Notes: generated by a model not told the origin, from the letters alone. A stretch of 64,000 nucleotides of DNA from Pseudomonadota bacterium (GCA_022360315.1 JAKSDA010000596.1:1-64000); one strand, 5' to 3'. Counted from the stretch's first letter, positions 17,731-26,967 are shown. Numbers and translations are program-made.

Positions 17731-19017
17731 CGCACCACACTGGCCGCCCGCCTGATCGACTGGCTGGCGTGGAAATATCGACTGCTATTCGTCATTAGTG
17801 CAGGGAACCATTTCCAGCCGTTCACGCTTTCCGTGTCTCGCAATGAGTATGAACGTATCGATGATGAGCAGGCTGTGCAACTCGCACTACACGCGATGTG
17901 GCAGGATGCAGCAAATCGCCGTTTGCTGTCACCGGCAGAGTCATTAAATGCAGTCACTGTGGGGGCTGCCCACGCCGATGCCGGCGGGGCTTACACGCGT
18001 GGCCAGCGTATTGATCTGCTGCGCAACCGCGTTCTTTGCAGCCCGATCAGCACAGTGAGCGGTGGGTATCGGCGCGCTGTGAAACCCGATATTTTGATGC
18101 CCGGTGGTCGTCAGCTCTACAGTTTGCAGTATCAGATTTCGGATCATGCCACGTTGGCGTGCTCAGCCGGCACTGCGCCACCAGGACAAAGGCTAGCCGT
18201 GCCGGGATCGCGCCCTGGCGAATTGAGTCGATTTGTTCACCAGCGCGGCAGCAGCAACGCAGCCGCTTTGGCAACCCGGCTTGCTGCGCAGCTCTACGAT
18301 CGCCTGCTTGAGCTGCGCCAGCAGCCCGGTGATGAACGTATCACGGACGAATCGATGGTAGTCCTCGTGAAGGCATTGCTCGTCCATAGTGCCTTGTGGA
18401 GGGGCCCAAGGGCGATCGAACGGCTTCTCGATGACACGTTCAAGATGCGGCGCGATAACGAGTGGCAGCGACGACGAGAGATCACGGCACGGTTTGTTGG
18501 GTTTGGCAACGTAGATCCCCGGCGGGTCTTGTCCTCGGACGATTATCGCGTCGTGCTGCTCGGCAGCAGCGCGATCGAGAAGGATCAGAGCCACGTCTAT
18601 GAGATTCCGATCCCGGCGTCTCTGAATGCAATGACGGTCAGACGCCGTATCGTGGCAACGCTCGCCTGGCTGAGTCCACTCAATCCAAGACACCACAGAT
18701 ATCGACGTGCCAATCTCTATTTGACGGTGAATGGAAACAAGCACGACTTGTTTGACACGACGACGGATGCCAATGAGACGCTTGCCGGCCGGGGAACCGT
18801 GCAACATCTCGTCTACGAAAGTGACCGTCGGGTTGTGATTGCTGAAGACGATATATTGACGGTACGGGTCAGTTGTGCCGAGGAGGCCGGCGAACTCGTA
18901 CATACAGTCCCCTACGGGCTCGCCATTACCATGGAGGTCGATCCAGCTGCCGAAATCCCGATCTATGCGCAGATTCGCGATCGCATCCAGCTGCGGATCC
19001 GGGTCCGCAGCAGCTAA
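17731..19017 (+). pseudogene. C-terminal part of an S8 subtilisin-like peptidase, 5' end lost
   Basis: An open frame from 17731 (after TAA at 17728) contains subtilase landmarks: LLFVISAGNHFQ with the oxyanion Asn and RGSSNAAALATRLAAQ with the catalytic Ser. A long C-terminal domain follows (IVATLAWLSPLNPRHHRYRR). The part encoding the catalytic Asp and His is missing, and the only good start codon (GTG 17833) lies after the oxyanion motif. The break lies between the palindromic element ending at 17670 and 17731. The architecture resembles S8 peptidases paired with AAA ATPases in phage-defence operons such as IetAS; that link is inference. It is very probably inactive. Confidence 0.7.
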
Positions 19018-19051
19018 TTGCCGCGCAATTCGCAACGTGATGTCGCTGTGA

Positions 19052-19264
19052 GGTCATAGATCGTCCGATGGTTGCTCGGCACAATGCCTGCTCGAACACT
19101 GCGGCAATCAGATCGTCGATCCAGGCGAAACCTGCGATAAAGGCGGCCTAGATCATCCGCTTTGCGATGGCGACTGCTCAGTTCCCGAGTGCGGAGACCG
19201 GTATCTGAACACGCTGGTCGGCGAAGAGTGCGACGACCGGCGCACGGACGGTGCAAGCTTTTAA
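19052..19264 (+). pseudogene. Fragment of a DUF4215-like Cys-rich secreted protein
   Basis: A frame with no start codon reads DGCSAQCLLEHCGN, VDPGETCDKGG, CDGDCSVPECGDRYLN and VGEECDDRRTD, then stops at TAA inside the palindromic element. The spacing of Cys, Asp and Gly matches DUF4215-type repeats of myxobacterial surface proteins (GEECDDGNxxDGDGC). The reading ends exactly where the element starts (19246). The gene was therefore either cut by element insertion or left as debris after a rearrangement. Confidence 0.65.
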
Positions 19265-19316
19265 ACTCGGAGACTTGCTCCTACAGTGGCGCCAAGTTTA
19301 AAAGCTTACACCGTCC
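19246..19316. repeat. 71-bp palindromic element, copy 2, inverted
   Basis: Same ends and length as copy 1 (GGACGGTGCAAGCTTTTAAA to CCGTCC), with the asymmetric centre in reverse orientation. It truncates the Cys-rich fragment on the left and abuts a 17-bp tandem duplication at the end of the NicX-like gene on the right. Stem bases differ between copies by compensating changes (TTTTCAAC/GTTGAAAA versus TTTTAAAC/GTTTAAAA), as expected when the hairpin itself is under selection. Confidence 0.75.
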
Positions 19317-19345
19317 CTAGAGCGCCCTCGTCCCTAGAGCGCCCT
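19312..19345. repeat. 17-bp tandem duplication
   Basis: CGTCCCTAGAGCGCCCT occurs twice head to tail (19312-19328 and 19329-19345). It begins within the end of palindromic element copy 2 and runs into the 3' end of the NicX-like gene, whose last codons and stop it supplies. It may be a footprint of the insertion or excision event. Confidence 0.85.
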
Positions 19346-20363
19346 CGGCAACCACGATATGGCCGTCGAGCGCGATGGTGCAGTTGCGCATGGGCAGATC
19401 GAAGTGCCCCTGGGTATAGCGGCCAGCAAATTGGTTAGCCCCGGTCGAGTACAGAAAATTGCCGGCAAATGCACGAAGCTCGGTGCCGTTGCAGTCGTTC
19501 TTGTCGTACATCATCATGGCTTCCCAGCGGGCTCGCGGATTCATACCCCAGCCGACGTGAGAGACGGCGTAGGCGTTGCGGTCGCCCCAGGCAGCCATGT
19601 ACTCGCGAAACAGGTCGGCGTCCACACCATCACCCTCGATCTCGGTGATGTAGTCGCTCTCGACGGTCAGCCGGATCGGCCGTTCAATATAGCGCTTGAA
19701 GGTCAAGTTGACATCTCCTGGAGCCAGGACCAAAGTGCCGTTGACTGTCTTAGCACGGGGAAAGGAGACCACGATCCCACCCGGCCAGTGGGCCACTTGT
19801 TTGGGTCGGTCGCAACAGCCCCAAACCCCGGCAACCATTGCCTTGCCGACATCGATACGCAGATCGGTGCCGGCGGCAGAGCGCACGGTCATCTGCTCAG
19901 CACCACGCAACCTGGCGACCGCAGCGGCGACCGCCGGCTCGAGTGCGGGATCGGGTATCAGGCGCTCCAGCACCTCGGGATGCTCGTTGCTGATCATGAG
20001 CAGCCGGGCACCGTCGGCGACGATGTGGCGCAGCTCCGGCGCGTGCAGCATGCCCTCGACCGTGACATCGACGACCAGGGAGGACGCCGCGAGTGCCGCG
20101 ATGACCGGCTCGAGCCCGCCGATCGCACTGGATGACCCGGTCGAGCGAATGGGCACAGGGGCGCGTTGTGGCGGCGACGGAAGGACTACATGAAATGGCC
20201 GGGCGGCGACGGCCAGAAGGGCCAACTCGGCGAGCTCGACGTTGATCTGCCGAGATTGGGTCTCCGACAGGATGGCCACCGGATCGCCAGCGGCGACCTT
20301 ACACAGCTCGAATACGCGGGCAAATGCCGCGATCCACTTGCCCTCGATGCGATGCTCGTGCAC
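19317..20363 (-). CDS. NicX/M29-like metal-dependent enzyme (2,5-dihydroxypyridine dioxygenase-like)
   Basis: 348 residues, the usual length for NicX-type 2,5-dihydroxypyridine 5,6-dioxygenases, which share the fold of M29 aminopeptidases. The metal-ligand signatures are present: AVSHVGWGMNPRARW (His) and GHFDLPMRNCTIALDGHIV (His and Asp). APGDVNLTFKRYIERPIRL and EIEGDGVDADLFREYM fit the family. The extreme C-terminus (LGTRAL) comes from the 17-bp duplication. The start lies 18 bases after the stop of the giant kinase gene, so it is probably in the same operon. The substrate is unproven; pyridine-ring opening or peptidase activity are both possible. Confidence 0.65.
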   Translation of the reverse strand: MHEHRIEGKWIAAFARVFELCKVAAGDPVAILSETQSRQINVELAELALLAVAARPFHVVLPSPPQRAPVPIRSTGSSSAIGGLEPVIAALAASSLVVDVTVEGMLHAPELRHIVADGARLLMISNEHPEVLERLIPDPALEPAVAAAVARLRGAEQMTVRSAAGTDLRIDVGKAMVAGVWGCCDRPKQVAHWPGGIVVSFPRAKTVNGTLVLAPGDVNLTFKRYIERPIRLTVESDYITEIEGDGVDADLFREYMAAWGDRNAYAVSHVGWGMNPRARWEAMMMYDKNDCNGTELRAFAGNFLYSTGANQFAGRYTQGHFDLPMRNCTIALDGHIVVAEGALGTRAL

Positions 20364-20381
20364 AGTAAACTCCCTTGCGGG

Positions 20382-23300
20382 TCACGCGGCCTGGCCCGAC
20401 TTGGACGACGCGATCGCCCGGTCGAGTACCGCGGCAGCGCTGCGCAGCCCGATATCCACGGCCTCGCGGTGAAGACGACGAAGTTCAGCCACGCTGTCCT
20501 CGGCTTTTTTGTCGCGCAGATAAACGGCCAATGAACGACCCCAGGCGACGAAAAACTGGCTCCATGGCATGGGCTCGTTATCGGTAAATTGGGCCAGTTT
20601 GTCGGCATATTGGTCCACTCGATCGGCGTCGCCAAAACGAAATGCCGCGTCCATAGCATCGCGGTAGAAAAGCAGATAATTGTAGCCAGGCGCCCCGGCG
20701 TCGAGAAGCTCGTCGCCCCTGCCAAGTGCCCGGCCGAAAATCTCGGAGTCCTCGGTAACAAAGGCCAGCGCACCGAACTGCATGGGGCCGGCAAATACCA
20801 GATCGCTGTCCCGGTTCCTCTCGACCGCCTCGAGTACCAGGGTCTCAGCCTCGCGGCGGGACCCCTGTAATGCGACAGCGCGGCCGAGCAAGGTCATGTG
20901 GGGCAGCTCGAAGCGCTGCATGCCCATAGTGCGCGCAATCGCCACCGATTCGTGCAGTTCTTCGCGCGCCTCGTCGAGACGTCCGATCTCGGTGAGGATC
21001 ATGCCGAGCCACGCACGTGCCATGACCTCGGCCCGTTTGTGACCGATGCGAGCGGCACCTCGAGCCCCCTCTGCGCCGTCTTGCACCGCGGCTTCGACCT
21101 CGTTGCGGTAGAAGCGCGTCCAGCCGCGCAGTGGCAGATTGGCGATTTCTATGCCGACAAACCCGTGCGTGCGGCACAGCTCGACACAGGCGTCAAAGCG
21201 CTCGAAGGCCGAGAGCATTCGCCCGCTGGCCAGATGGGCGTCGCCCATGCCACCCAGGGCTCGTATTTCATACTCGAGCGAGCCGGCTTTTTGGGCGTAG
21301 CGACGCGCGTACTCGTGCTGGTCCAGGCAGCCCTGTGCGTCGCCGGTGGGAAAGAGTAAGTTGCCGCGCAAAAAGTGGATGGCTGCCCGCTCCTCGCTCA
21401 GTCCGTGGGAAGAAGCGACTGCCTCGGCCCGCTCGAGCAGTGTGAGCGCCTCGTCGTTTTGCTCGGACATGCGCATACCCTCGGCCAGACCGATCCAGGC
21501 CCGACAGCGCAGAGTCTCGAGTTCGGGGCTGGTCTTGCCATTCTCGGCGCCTTCCGGCATGCGGGAAAGGGCCGAGCGATACAGCTCGGCCGCGCGATCG
21601 AAGGCCAGTTGATCAGCCGCACCGCGCGCCGCCTCGACCAGATAATGCACGCCGCGGTCGCGATCACCCGCTGCCAGCCAGTGGTGAGCCAGCGCCGCAG
21701 AGGACGCGCCGCCCCACGCTTCGAGCGCTCGGGCCAGAGTTTTGTGCAGCGAGCTGAGCTGGTCGGCGCTCAGTCGATCGATGATCGCCTCGCGCACCTT
21801 GTCGTGGTACGAGTCGACCCATAGTCGCCGGTCCAGACGGGTGATGCGGCGAGCCAATCTGGCAATGCGCAATACCGACCAGGCCCTCTCGCGGTTGGTG
21901 TTGGACAGTCCACCCGCCTCGGCCAGGACCCGCAGCGGAATTGGCTCGCCGGCTACCGCGATGAGGTGGAGCAACACCCGCGGCGTCTGCGACAGACCGG
22001 TGACACGCTGCCAGACGACGCTCTTCAAACTGAGCGAGGACATCCGGTCGAACTCGTCCGGCGCCTCCTGGGCGTAGCGCGCCAGCTCGGCCAAAAGCAT
22101 TGGATGACCGGCGACCTCCTGCCACATTTGGTCGTCGAATGCCTGCAGGGCAGCATTCTGGTTGGCCAGCTTGAGCATTAGCTCGCGCTGTTCGTTGCCG
22201 TCGAGAGGCCCGAGAGTGAGCCAGCTCAGTATGCCTTGATCGGCAAATGTCGAGGTCAGCTCGGCCAGCCGCTGGTCGCCATCGGAGTCCTCTTGAGAGC
22301 GGATCGTGCCAACCACGAGCAGACCTTGCGGGGCTGGATCACGCAGCAAGCTGTACAGTAGATCGAGGCTGTCCCGGTCGGCCCACTGAAGGTCCTCGGT
22401 GCGGATCACGATGGGATCGTCGCGGGCCAACTCGTTTAGCAGGGTGCGTAGCGATGACACTGCCTGGCTGCGCAGATCGACGGGATTTCTGCCCTGAAAC
22501 GTCTTACCGCCGTCGCAGCCGGGCACCCGGCTCAGGGCTGGAAAAAGTCGGGTAATCGCACCGACGTCACCGGGCAAAAGCGCCTTCCGCTCGGCTTCGG
22601 GCAACTCGAGCAAGAAATGGCTCAAGTCGTCGATCACGCCGTCGAATGCCTTGTAGGCCAGACTTTCGCGTTCGTGACAGCGGCCCGACATGATGATGGT
22701 GGTCGGCTCCTCGGCCCTGATCTGGCGCAAAAACTGCTCGATCAGGCTGGTTTTGCCCATTCCCGAGGGACCGCGGACAAATACGCATCGCGCCGCTCCG
22801 TCGCGAACCGCCGCATAGGCGTGGTGCAGTTCATCGAGTTCGTGGGTGCGGCCGACGAATACGTCGAGCTCGGCCGTCGGTCTCGAGGTGATCGCCGGTG
22901 CTGCATCCGTTGTGGCGATGCCCAGGGCTGCGAGTACTTCAGTGCCCGTGGCCCGCCGCGAGATGTCGCGCTGCAGCAAACTCGCACACAGATGGCTGAG
23001 ATCCTCTGGCACCTTGGTGACAAAGAGATTGAGCGGCAGAGGGTCCAGCTCCTGTTTGGCCGCGACCACCTGGTGGGGCGAGCCCTCGAATGGAAGACGC
23101 CGGGTGAGAGCGAGATAGAGCATCACACCCAACGCGTACCAGTCGGCAGCCGCGCTGGGCGGTACGCCCTGGATCTGCTCGGGTGCCATGAACGCCGGGG
23201 TTCCGACAATGCTCGCCCGCATCTGCGCATCTTGCGGAACTCTCATCTCAGCCACGATGCCGAAGTCCATGAGTACCGCCCGGCCCGCCCCGGTCACGCA

Positions 23301-23882
23301 CACATTCGACGGCTTGAGGTCGCGGTGGACGATACCGACCGAGTGCAGGGCATAGAGCGCGCGAGCGATCTGAGTGATCGCTTCGCGCAGCCGATCGATC
23401 CGGACCACTTCATTGACATCCGAACGCAGTGCTGGAGGGCTCGGCACGCCGCTGACCGCGTCGGCGCGAACGGTTTGCTGGACTAGCAAACCGCTTTCCT
23501 TGGAGGCCAGGCTGCCACCGGTCGCTGCGGTCACCGTGTCGGTATCGACGAGCGCCGTGCCCGCAGTCGATAGGGATTGCTCCGACGAATCATCCCGAAC
23601 GTAGGAGATAAAATCCACCCCTTCCACAAGCTCCATGGTGAGAAACCAATCATCCCCGTCTGAGACGAGCTCGTAGAGGTCGACAATGTTGGGATGGCTC
23701 AGATCGCTGAGTGCACGGAACTCGCGTTTGAAGCGATACAGACCGAGCGCATCGATATTGCGCAGCGTTTTGAGCGCCACGCGCATTTCACGGACCTGGT
23801 CATAGGCGTCGTAGACGATGCCCATGCCACCTTCACCCAGCTTGTCGAGCAAGCGAAAACGCGCCGATCCGGTGAAGGGCAT
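20382..23882 (-). CDS. Ser/Thr kinase fused to AAA ATPase and TPR domains
   Basis: 1166 residues. The N-terminal Hanks kinase (about 8-315) has [39 protein letters not shown] and GTPAFMAPEQ, all catalytic residues present. An unusual insert of about 70 residues lies between the hinge and the catalytic helix. A STAND-like ATPase follows, with FVGRTHELDELHHAY and Walker A VRGPSGMGKTSLIEQF (near 370). The last roughly 400 residues are TPR-like helical repeats. This three-part design is common in myxobacteria and resembles MalT/AfsR-type regulators with the DNA-binding domain replaced by a kinase. It is soluble, with no TM segment, and precedes the NicX-like gene. Confidence 0.92.
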   Translation of the reverse strand: MPFTGSARFRLLDKLGEGGMGIVYDAYDQVREMRVALKTLRNIDALGLYRFKREFRALSDLSHPNIVDLYELVSDGDDWFLTMELVEGVDFISYVRDDSSEQSLSTAGTALVDTDTVTAATGGSLASKESGLLVQQTVRADAVSGVPSPPALRSDVNEVVRIDRLREAITQIARALYALHSVGIVHRDLKPSNVCVTGAGRAVLMDFGIVAEMRVPQDAQMRASIVGTPAFMAPEQIQGVPPSAAADWYALGVMLYLALTRRLPFEGSPHQVVAAKQELDPLPLNLFVTKVPEDLSHLCASLLQRDISRRATGTEVLAALGIATTDAAPAITSRPTAELDVFVGRTHELDELHHAYAAVRDGAARCVFVRGPSGMGKTSLIEQFLRQIRAEEPTTIIMSGRCHERESLAYKAFDGVIDDLSHFLLELPEAERKALLPGDVGAITRLFPALSRVPGCDGGKTFQGRNPVDLRSQAVSSLRTLLNELARDDPIVIRTEDLQWADRDSLDLLYSLLRDPAPQGLLVVGTIRSQEDSDGDQRLAELTSTFADQGILSWLTLGPLDGNEQRELMLKLANQNAALQAFDDQMWQEVAGHPMLLAELARYAQEAPDEFDRMSSLSLKSVVWQRVTGLSQTPRVLLHLIAVAGEPIPLRVLAEAGGLSNTNRERAWSVLRIARLARRITRLDRRLWVDSYHDKVREAIIDRLSADQLSSLHKTLARALEAWGGASSAALAHHWLAAGDRDRGVHYLVEAARGAADQLAFDRAAELYRSALSRMPEGAENGKTSPELETLRCRAWIGLAEGMRMSEQNDEALTLLERAEAVASSHGLSEERAAIHFLRGNLLFPTGDAQGCLDQHEYARRYAQKAGSLEYEIRALGGMGDAHLASGRMLSAFERFDACVELCRTHGFVGIEIANLPLRGWTRFYRNEVEAAVQDGAEGARGAARIGHKRAEVMARAWLGMILTEIGRLDEAREELHESVAIARTMGMQRFELPHMTLLGRAVALQGSRREAETLVLEAVERNRDSDLVFAGPMQFGALAFVTEDSEIFGRALGRGDELLDAGAPGYNYLLFYRDAMDAAFRFGDADRVDQYADKLAQFTDNEPMPWSQFFVAWGRSLAVYLRDKKAEDSVAELRRLHREAVDIGLRSAAAVLDRAIASSKSGQAA

Positions 23883-24088
23883 GAGAACTCACAATGTATC
23901 GTACCCGGATATCAATGGACAACCGGAAAGATTCCAAAGAGATGGACAAAACAAACAAGTCGAAATAGCAACCCGGGCTGGTTGGGCATAACAGGCACGC
24001 ACACACGGGGAGCGATGCTCACTCGGCCTTGCTCGCACTGGTAGACCGGCGTAGAGTCGCCGCCAAACAGCGCGAAAAAGGAGCCGCC

Positions 24089-24502
24089 ATGTCTGCCGAA
24101 AACAGAACCATTCTTGCCCGTGCCGTCGAAGCATATAACTCGGGCAATCTGTCGGACTATTTTCAGCTCTATGACGAATCTGTTGTCCTCCATGGTTACG
24201 GTCCCCAGCCCATCGATCTCGCCGGAGCCACGGCGTTCTACACCGGTCTGAAAAACGCCTTCCCAGACGGTGTATTGAGCATTGATGTCCAGATCGAGGA
24301 GGGCGACAAGATCGCCTGTGTGTACAGTATGCGCGGTACCCATAAGGGCGAGTTCGCGGACATCGCCCCGACCGAAAAGTCGGTCCATCTCACCGGCCAG
24401 ACGATGTTTCGCTTCTCGGACGGCAAGGTCGTCGAGCGCTGGAATACCGCAGACGTACTCGGACTCCTGGTGCAACTGGGCGCGGTCACCCCACCGAGTT
24501 GA
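24089..24502 (+). CDS. SnoaL-like/NTF2-fold protein
   Basis: 137 residues beginning at ATG 24089, with AAGGAG six bases upstream. The pattern AVEAYNSGNLSDYFQLYDES, LKNAFPDGVLSIDVQIEEGD, then VYSMRGTHKGEFADI and FRFSDGKVVERWNTAD is characteristic of SnoaL-like polyketide cyclase/ester cyclase proteins (cone-shaped NTF2 fold). Members bind or cyclise small hydrophobic molecules. It opens a stretch of tailoring-type enzymes and is convergent with the FAD gene. Confidence 0.8.
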   Translation: MSAENRTILARAVEAYNSGNLSDYFQLYDESVVLHGYGPQPIDLAGATAFYTGLKNAFPDGVLSIDVQIEEGDKIACVYSMRGTHKGEFADIAPTEKSVHLTGQTMFRFSDGKVVERWNTADVLGLLVQLGAVTPPS

Positions 24503-24572
24503 GCCGATCCCGGACGTCCCGGCAAGCAATTCGATCGGACAATCCGGACACCGGGATGATCGTTCGTGGACT

Positions 24573-25775
24573 CTATGACGCCAGCAGTGCCTGGATGTTG
24601 TCGGGGTCGAAGAAGTCCAGGCAGTCCTCACAGCCCTCGACAAAACCGAGGAAATGGCTGGCCAGCTTGGGTTTGTCGGGCATCAGACCGATGAGCTCCT
24701 GCGCTTCGGGCGGCGGCGGCTCCAGACCAGCACCAGCGACGACAAAATCGTAGTGGGCAGACCAGCGATCGTTGCGCCGCTTCTCGTACTCGTCGAGCGC
24801 CTGTTCCATCGGCTTGTCGCCCGACAGCCCGGCGTGGATGGCTTGGGCGAGGTACTCTCCGTTGATCAGTGAATAGGAGATCCCCGACGGGTTGTTGGAG
24901 TCGTGGTGGATCTCGGCGTCGCCGGCCAATGCCCAGCCCGGTCCGCCCGGCTTGCGGAAGTAATTTGGCTGATACCCGGTCCCGATCCAGCGCTCTTCGC
25001 GTTTGCCCTCCATGAGACGCTCGTGGAAATCGGGCACATGTTGCTTCCAGTCGCCCATGAAATTTTGATCGATATCCTCGCAGAACTCGTGATACGCGTC
25101 GATGGGTACGTACTCCATCACCGTGGTCAGACCGTCGTTCGTGGTCTGCGCGGCAAAGAGGCGATCAGGCCGGAAGTAGATGACCACATTGTCGAGTGGT
25201 ACGCCGCTCCAGTAGCTAAACACGATGCCGCTTCTGGTCGGCGTCTCCCTGTATTTGGGTGCGTTTACCGTACGGGCAACCAGTGAGTTGATGCCGTCGG
25301 CACCGATGACGATCTTGGCTTTCTCGGTGACCTCCGTGCCACTCTTGACGTCACGGCCGCGAATCCCGACCACCCGACCGTCCTCGATTGAGACTTCGGT
25401 AACCTCAAATCTATCGCGCAATTCGACACCGGCCTCGACGGCCCCTTCGACCAGGGCGTTGTCAAGAACGTGGCGGCGGGGTCCATTGAGCCACGTGATG
25501 CCATCCTGTGGCGGTGGAGACGTGACGACCTTGAATGGGCCGAAATCCATTTCGACCGCCTCGTTGCGCGGCGTATTGGCCGCCTCGATGCGTTCGAGCA
25601 GACCCATTCTATCGAGTGCTGCCACTCCGGGGGTAAATACCGTATGAGTCGAAAGGCGTTTGCCGCTGGGGAATTGGCTTTTGTCGACGAGCAGGACGCG
25701 GTGGCCTTTTTGAGCCAGGAGTCGCGCGGTTGGTGCGCCAGCGCAACGAGCACCAATGACGATGGCATCGTACAT
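24573..25775 (-). CDS. FAD-dependent monooxygenase/reductase of the PHBH/GGR fold
   Basis: 400 residues. The start at ATG 25775 is supported by AGAGGT eight bases upstream and by the dinucleotide-binding fold at the very N-terminus: YDAIVIGARCAGAPTARLLA. Other flavin motifs are IVIGADGINSLVARTV and WALAGDAEIHHDSNNPSG (GD motif). The GARCAG form is frequent among actinobacterial and myxobacterial FAD oxidoreductases acting in secondary metabolism. Substrate unknown. It lies between the SnoaL-like and GST genes. Confidence 0.85.
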   Translation of the reverse strand: MYDAIVIGARCAGAPTARLLAQKGHRVLLVDKSQFPSGKRLSTHTVFTPGVAALDRMGLLERIEAANTPRNEAVEMDFGPFKVVTSPPPQDGITWLNGPRRHVLDNALVEGAVEAGVELRDRFEVTEVSIEDGRVVGIRGRDVKSGTEVTEKAKIVIGADGINSLVARTVNAPKYRETPTRSGIVFSYWSGVPLDNVVIYFRPDRLFAAQTTNDGLTTVMEYVPIDAYHEFCEDIDQNFMGDWKQHVPDFHERLMEGKREERWIGTGYQPNYFRKPGGPGWALAGDAEIHHDSNNPSGISYSLINGEYLAQAIHAGLSGDKPMEQALDEYEKRRNDRWSAHYDFVVAGAGLEPPPPEAQELIGLMPDKPKLASHFLGFVEGCEDCLDFFDPDNIQALLAS

Positions 25776-26169
25776 ATTTACTACCTCTGAAGGAATGGAA
25801 ATACCCACCCATGCAGGTTGTCCGGGCCATGGGTACCTAAAAAGTACCACGAAATGCCCAGCTCACGAAGCGCTGAAATGGGGCGTTGCAGCCGCCTGTA
25901 GACGGTTGGTGGAGGATGGGTCGGCGCGGGCCAAGCTGGTATTTGGACGCCGATCCATCAGTGATGGCGGGCCAAACCGAAATGAATTAGTCGTGCATCA
26001 AATACGGCTTTCTATTGCGTAAGACTGTTCTATTATGAGGCGAAAGGGCCGAGCCGGCCGGCCGGGGGGGTTGCCCAAAAATGACAACCCAAGCGTGATG
26101 CCCTCGGGCCGCTCACCGTCACGTTGCGTCCTTTCCAACGTGATCGTGTGTAGTTGGGCAGTCGTGCGC
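25776..26169. other. Intergenic region, no gene seen
   Basis: About 390 bases between the FAD gene and the GST gene on the same strand. Frames here have no ribosome-binding sites. A run of eight G within 26064-26071 is notable. No terminator hairpin could be assigned. Confidence 0.4.
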
Positions 26170-26784
26170 TTACATGCTGGGCATCGGTATGTAGCCCTTG
26201 AGCTGGTGCACGCGCTCGAGCCACTTGGCGATGTTGGGATAATCTGAGAAGCTGATCTTGCCCATTCCGGCGGCGTCGCACCAAGGATACATCGCGTAGT
26301 CGACGACGGTGTGCCCACCGCACACGTACTCGTTGTCTTTGAGATGGCTGTCCAGTATCGTCGCGGCCTTGTTGAAGTTGGCCACCGCCGCGTCGATGAA
26401 GTGCTGATTGGGGCCGCCGAGATTCAACATCTGCTTCAACGTGTGCTCGAAACACAGACTGACGATGTGCGGCTCGAAGTGCGAGCTGTTCCAGAACAGC
26501 CAGCGGTCGACATTGGCCCGTCCTTTGGGATCGGTGGGGAGCAGATTGGACGATGGGTTCAGTGAGGCGATGTACAGTAGGATCGCTTGCGATTCCCACA
26601 GCATCATGTCGCCGTCCTGCAGCGCGGGCGCCTTGGCGTTGGGATTGATGGCGAGGAATTCCGGTTTTCGCATTTCACCGCCAAAGAAGTCGATCTCGTG
26701 CCGGTCGATGGTTAGCCCGAGATGCTTGATCAGCGACTCGACCTTGCGTCCGTTAATTGATTGCGGAAAGTTGTAAAGCTTCAT
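26170..26784 (-). CDS. Glutathione S-transferase family protein
   Basis: 204 residues with the two-domain GST layout. The thioredoxin-like N-terminal domain begins MKLYNFPQSINGRKVESLIK, with the cis-Pro and Glu/Ser glutathione-binding loop in KAPALQDGDMMLWESQAILL. The all-helical C-terminal domain ends near VDYAMYPWCDAAG, the conserved N-capping Asp segment. AAAGGA lies eight bases before the ATG. Conjugation, isomerisation or dehalogenation are all possible. The surrounding genes suggest a role in a small-molecule pathway. Confidence 0.88.
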   Translation of the reverse strand: MKLYNFPQSINGRKVESLIKHLGLTIDRHEIDFFGGEMRKPEFLAINPNAKAPALQDGDMMLWESQAILLYIASLNPSSNLLPTDPKGRANVDRWLFWNSSHFEPHIVSLCFEHTLKQMLNLGGPNQHFIDAAVANFNKAATILDSHLKDNEYVCGGHTVVDYAMYPWCDAAGMGKISFSDYPNIAKWLERVHQLKGYIPMPSM

Positions 26785-26967
26785 ACCAGGATCCTTTCAC
26801 GGTGGATGGCAGCGGGTGAACAGAGACGGCGCCGACAGTAAATGGCAACGGCAGCAGATGGCAATGCCAGATAGCAACCCAAAATGACAAACCCAAAATG
26901 ACAGTCAGGGCGGCAGCTGTGTGGGACTGTCAGCTATACTTGGCGACAGCCTAGACCTGGAGAAGCC

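Noticed and set aside
20186-20794. Frame overlapping the kinase/NicX-like junction
   Set aside because: It is a shadow frame; both flanking genes have motifs and a normal 18-base gap.
26064-26071. Run of eight G as a phase-variation tract
   Set aside because: It lies outside any gene or recognisable promoter, so no effect on expression can be argued.
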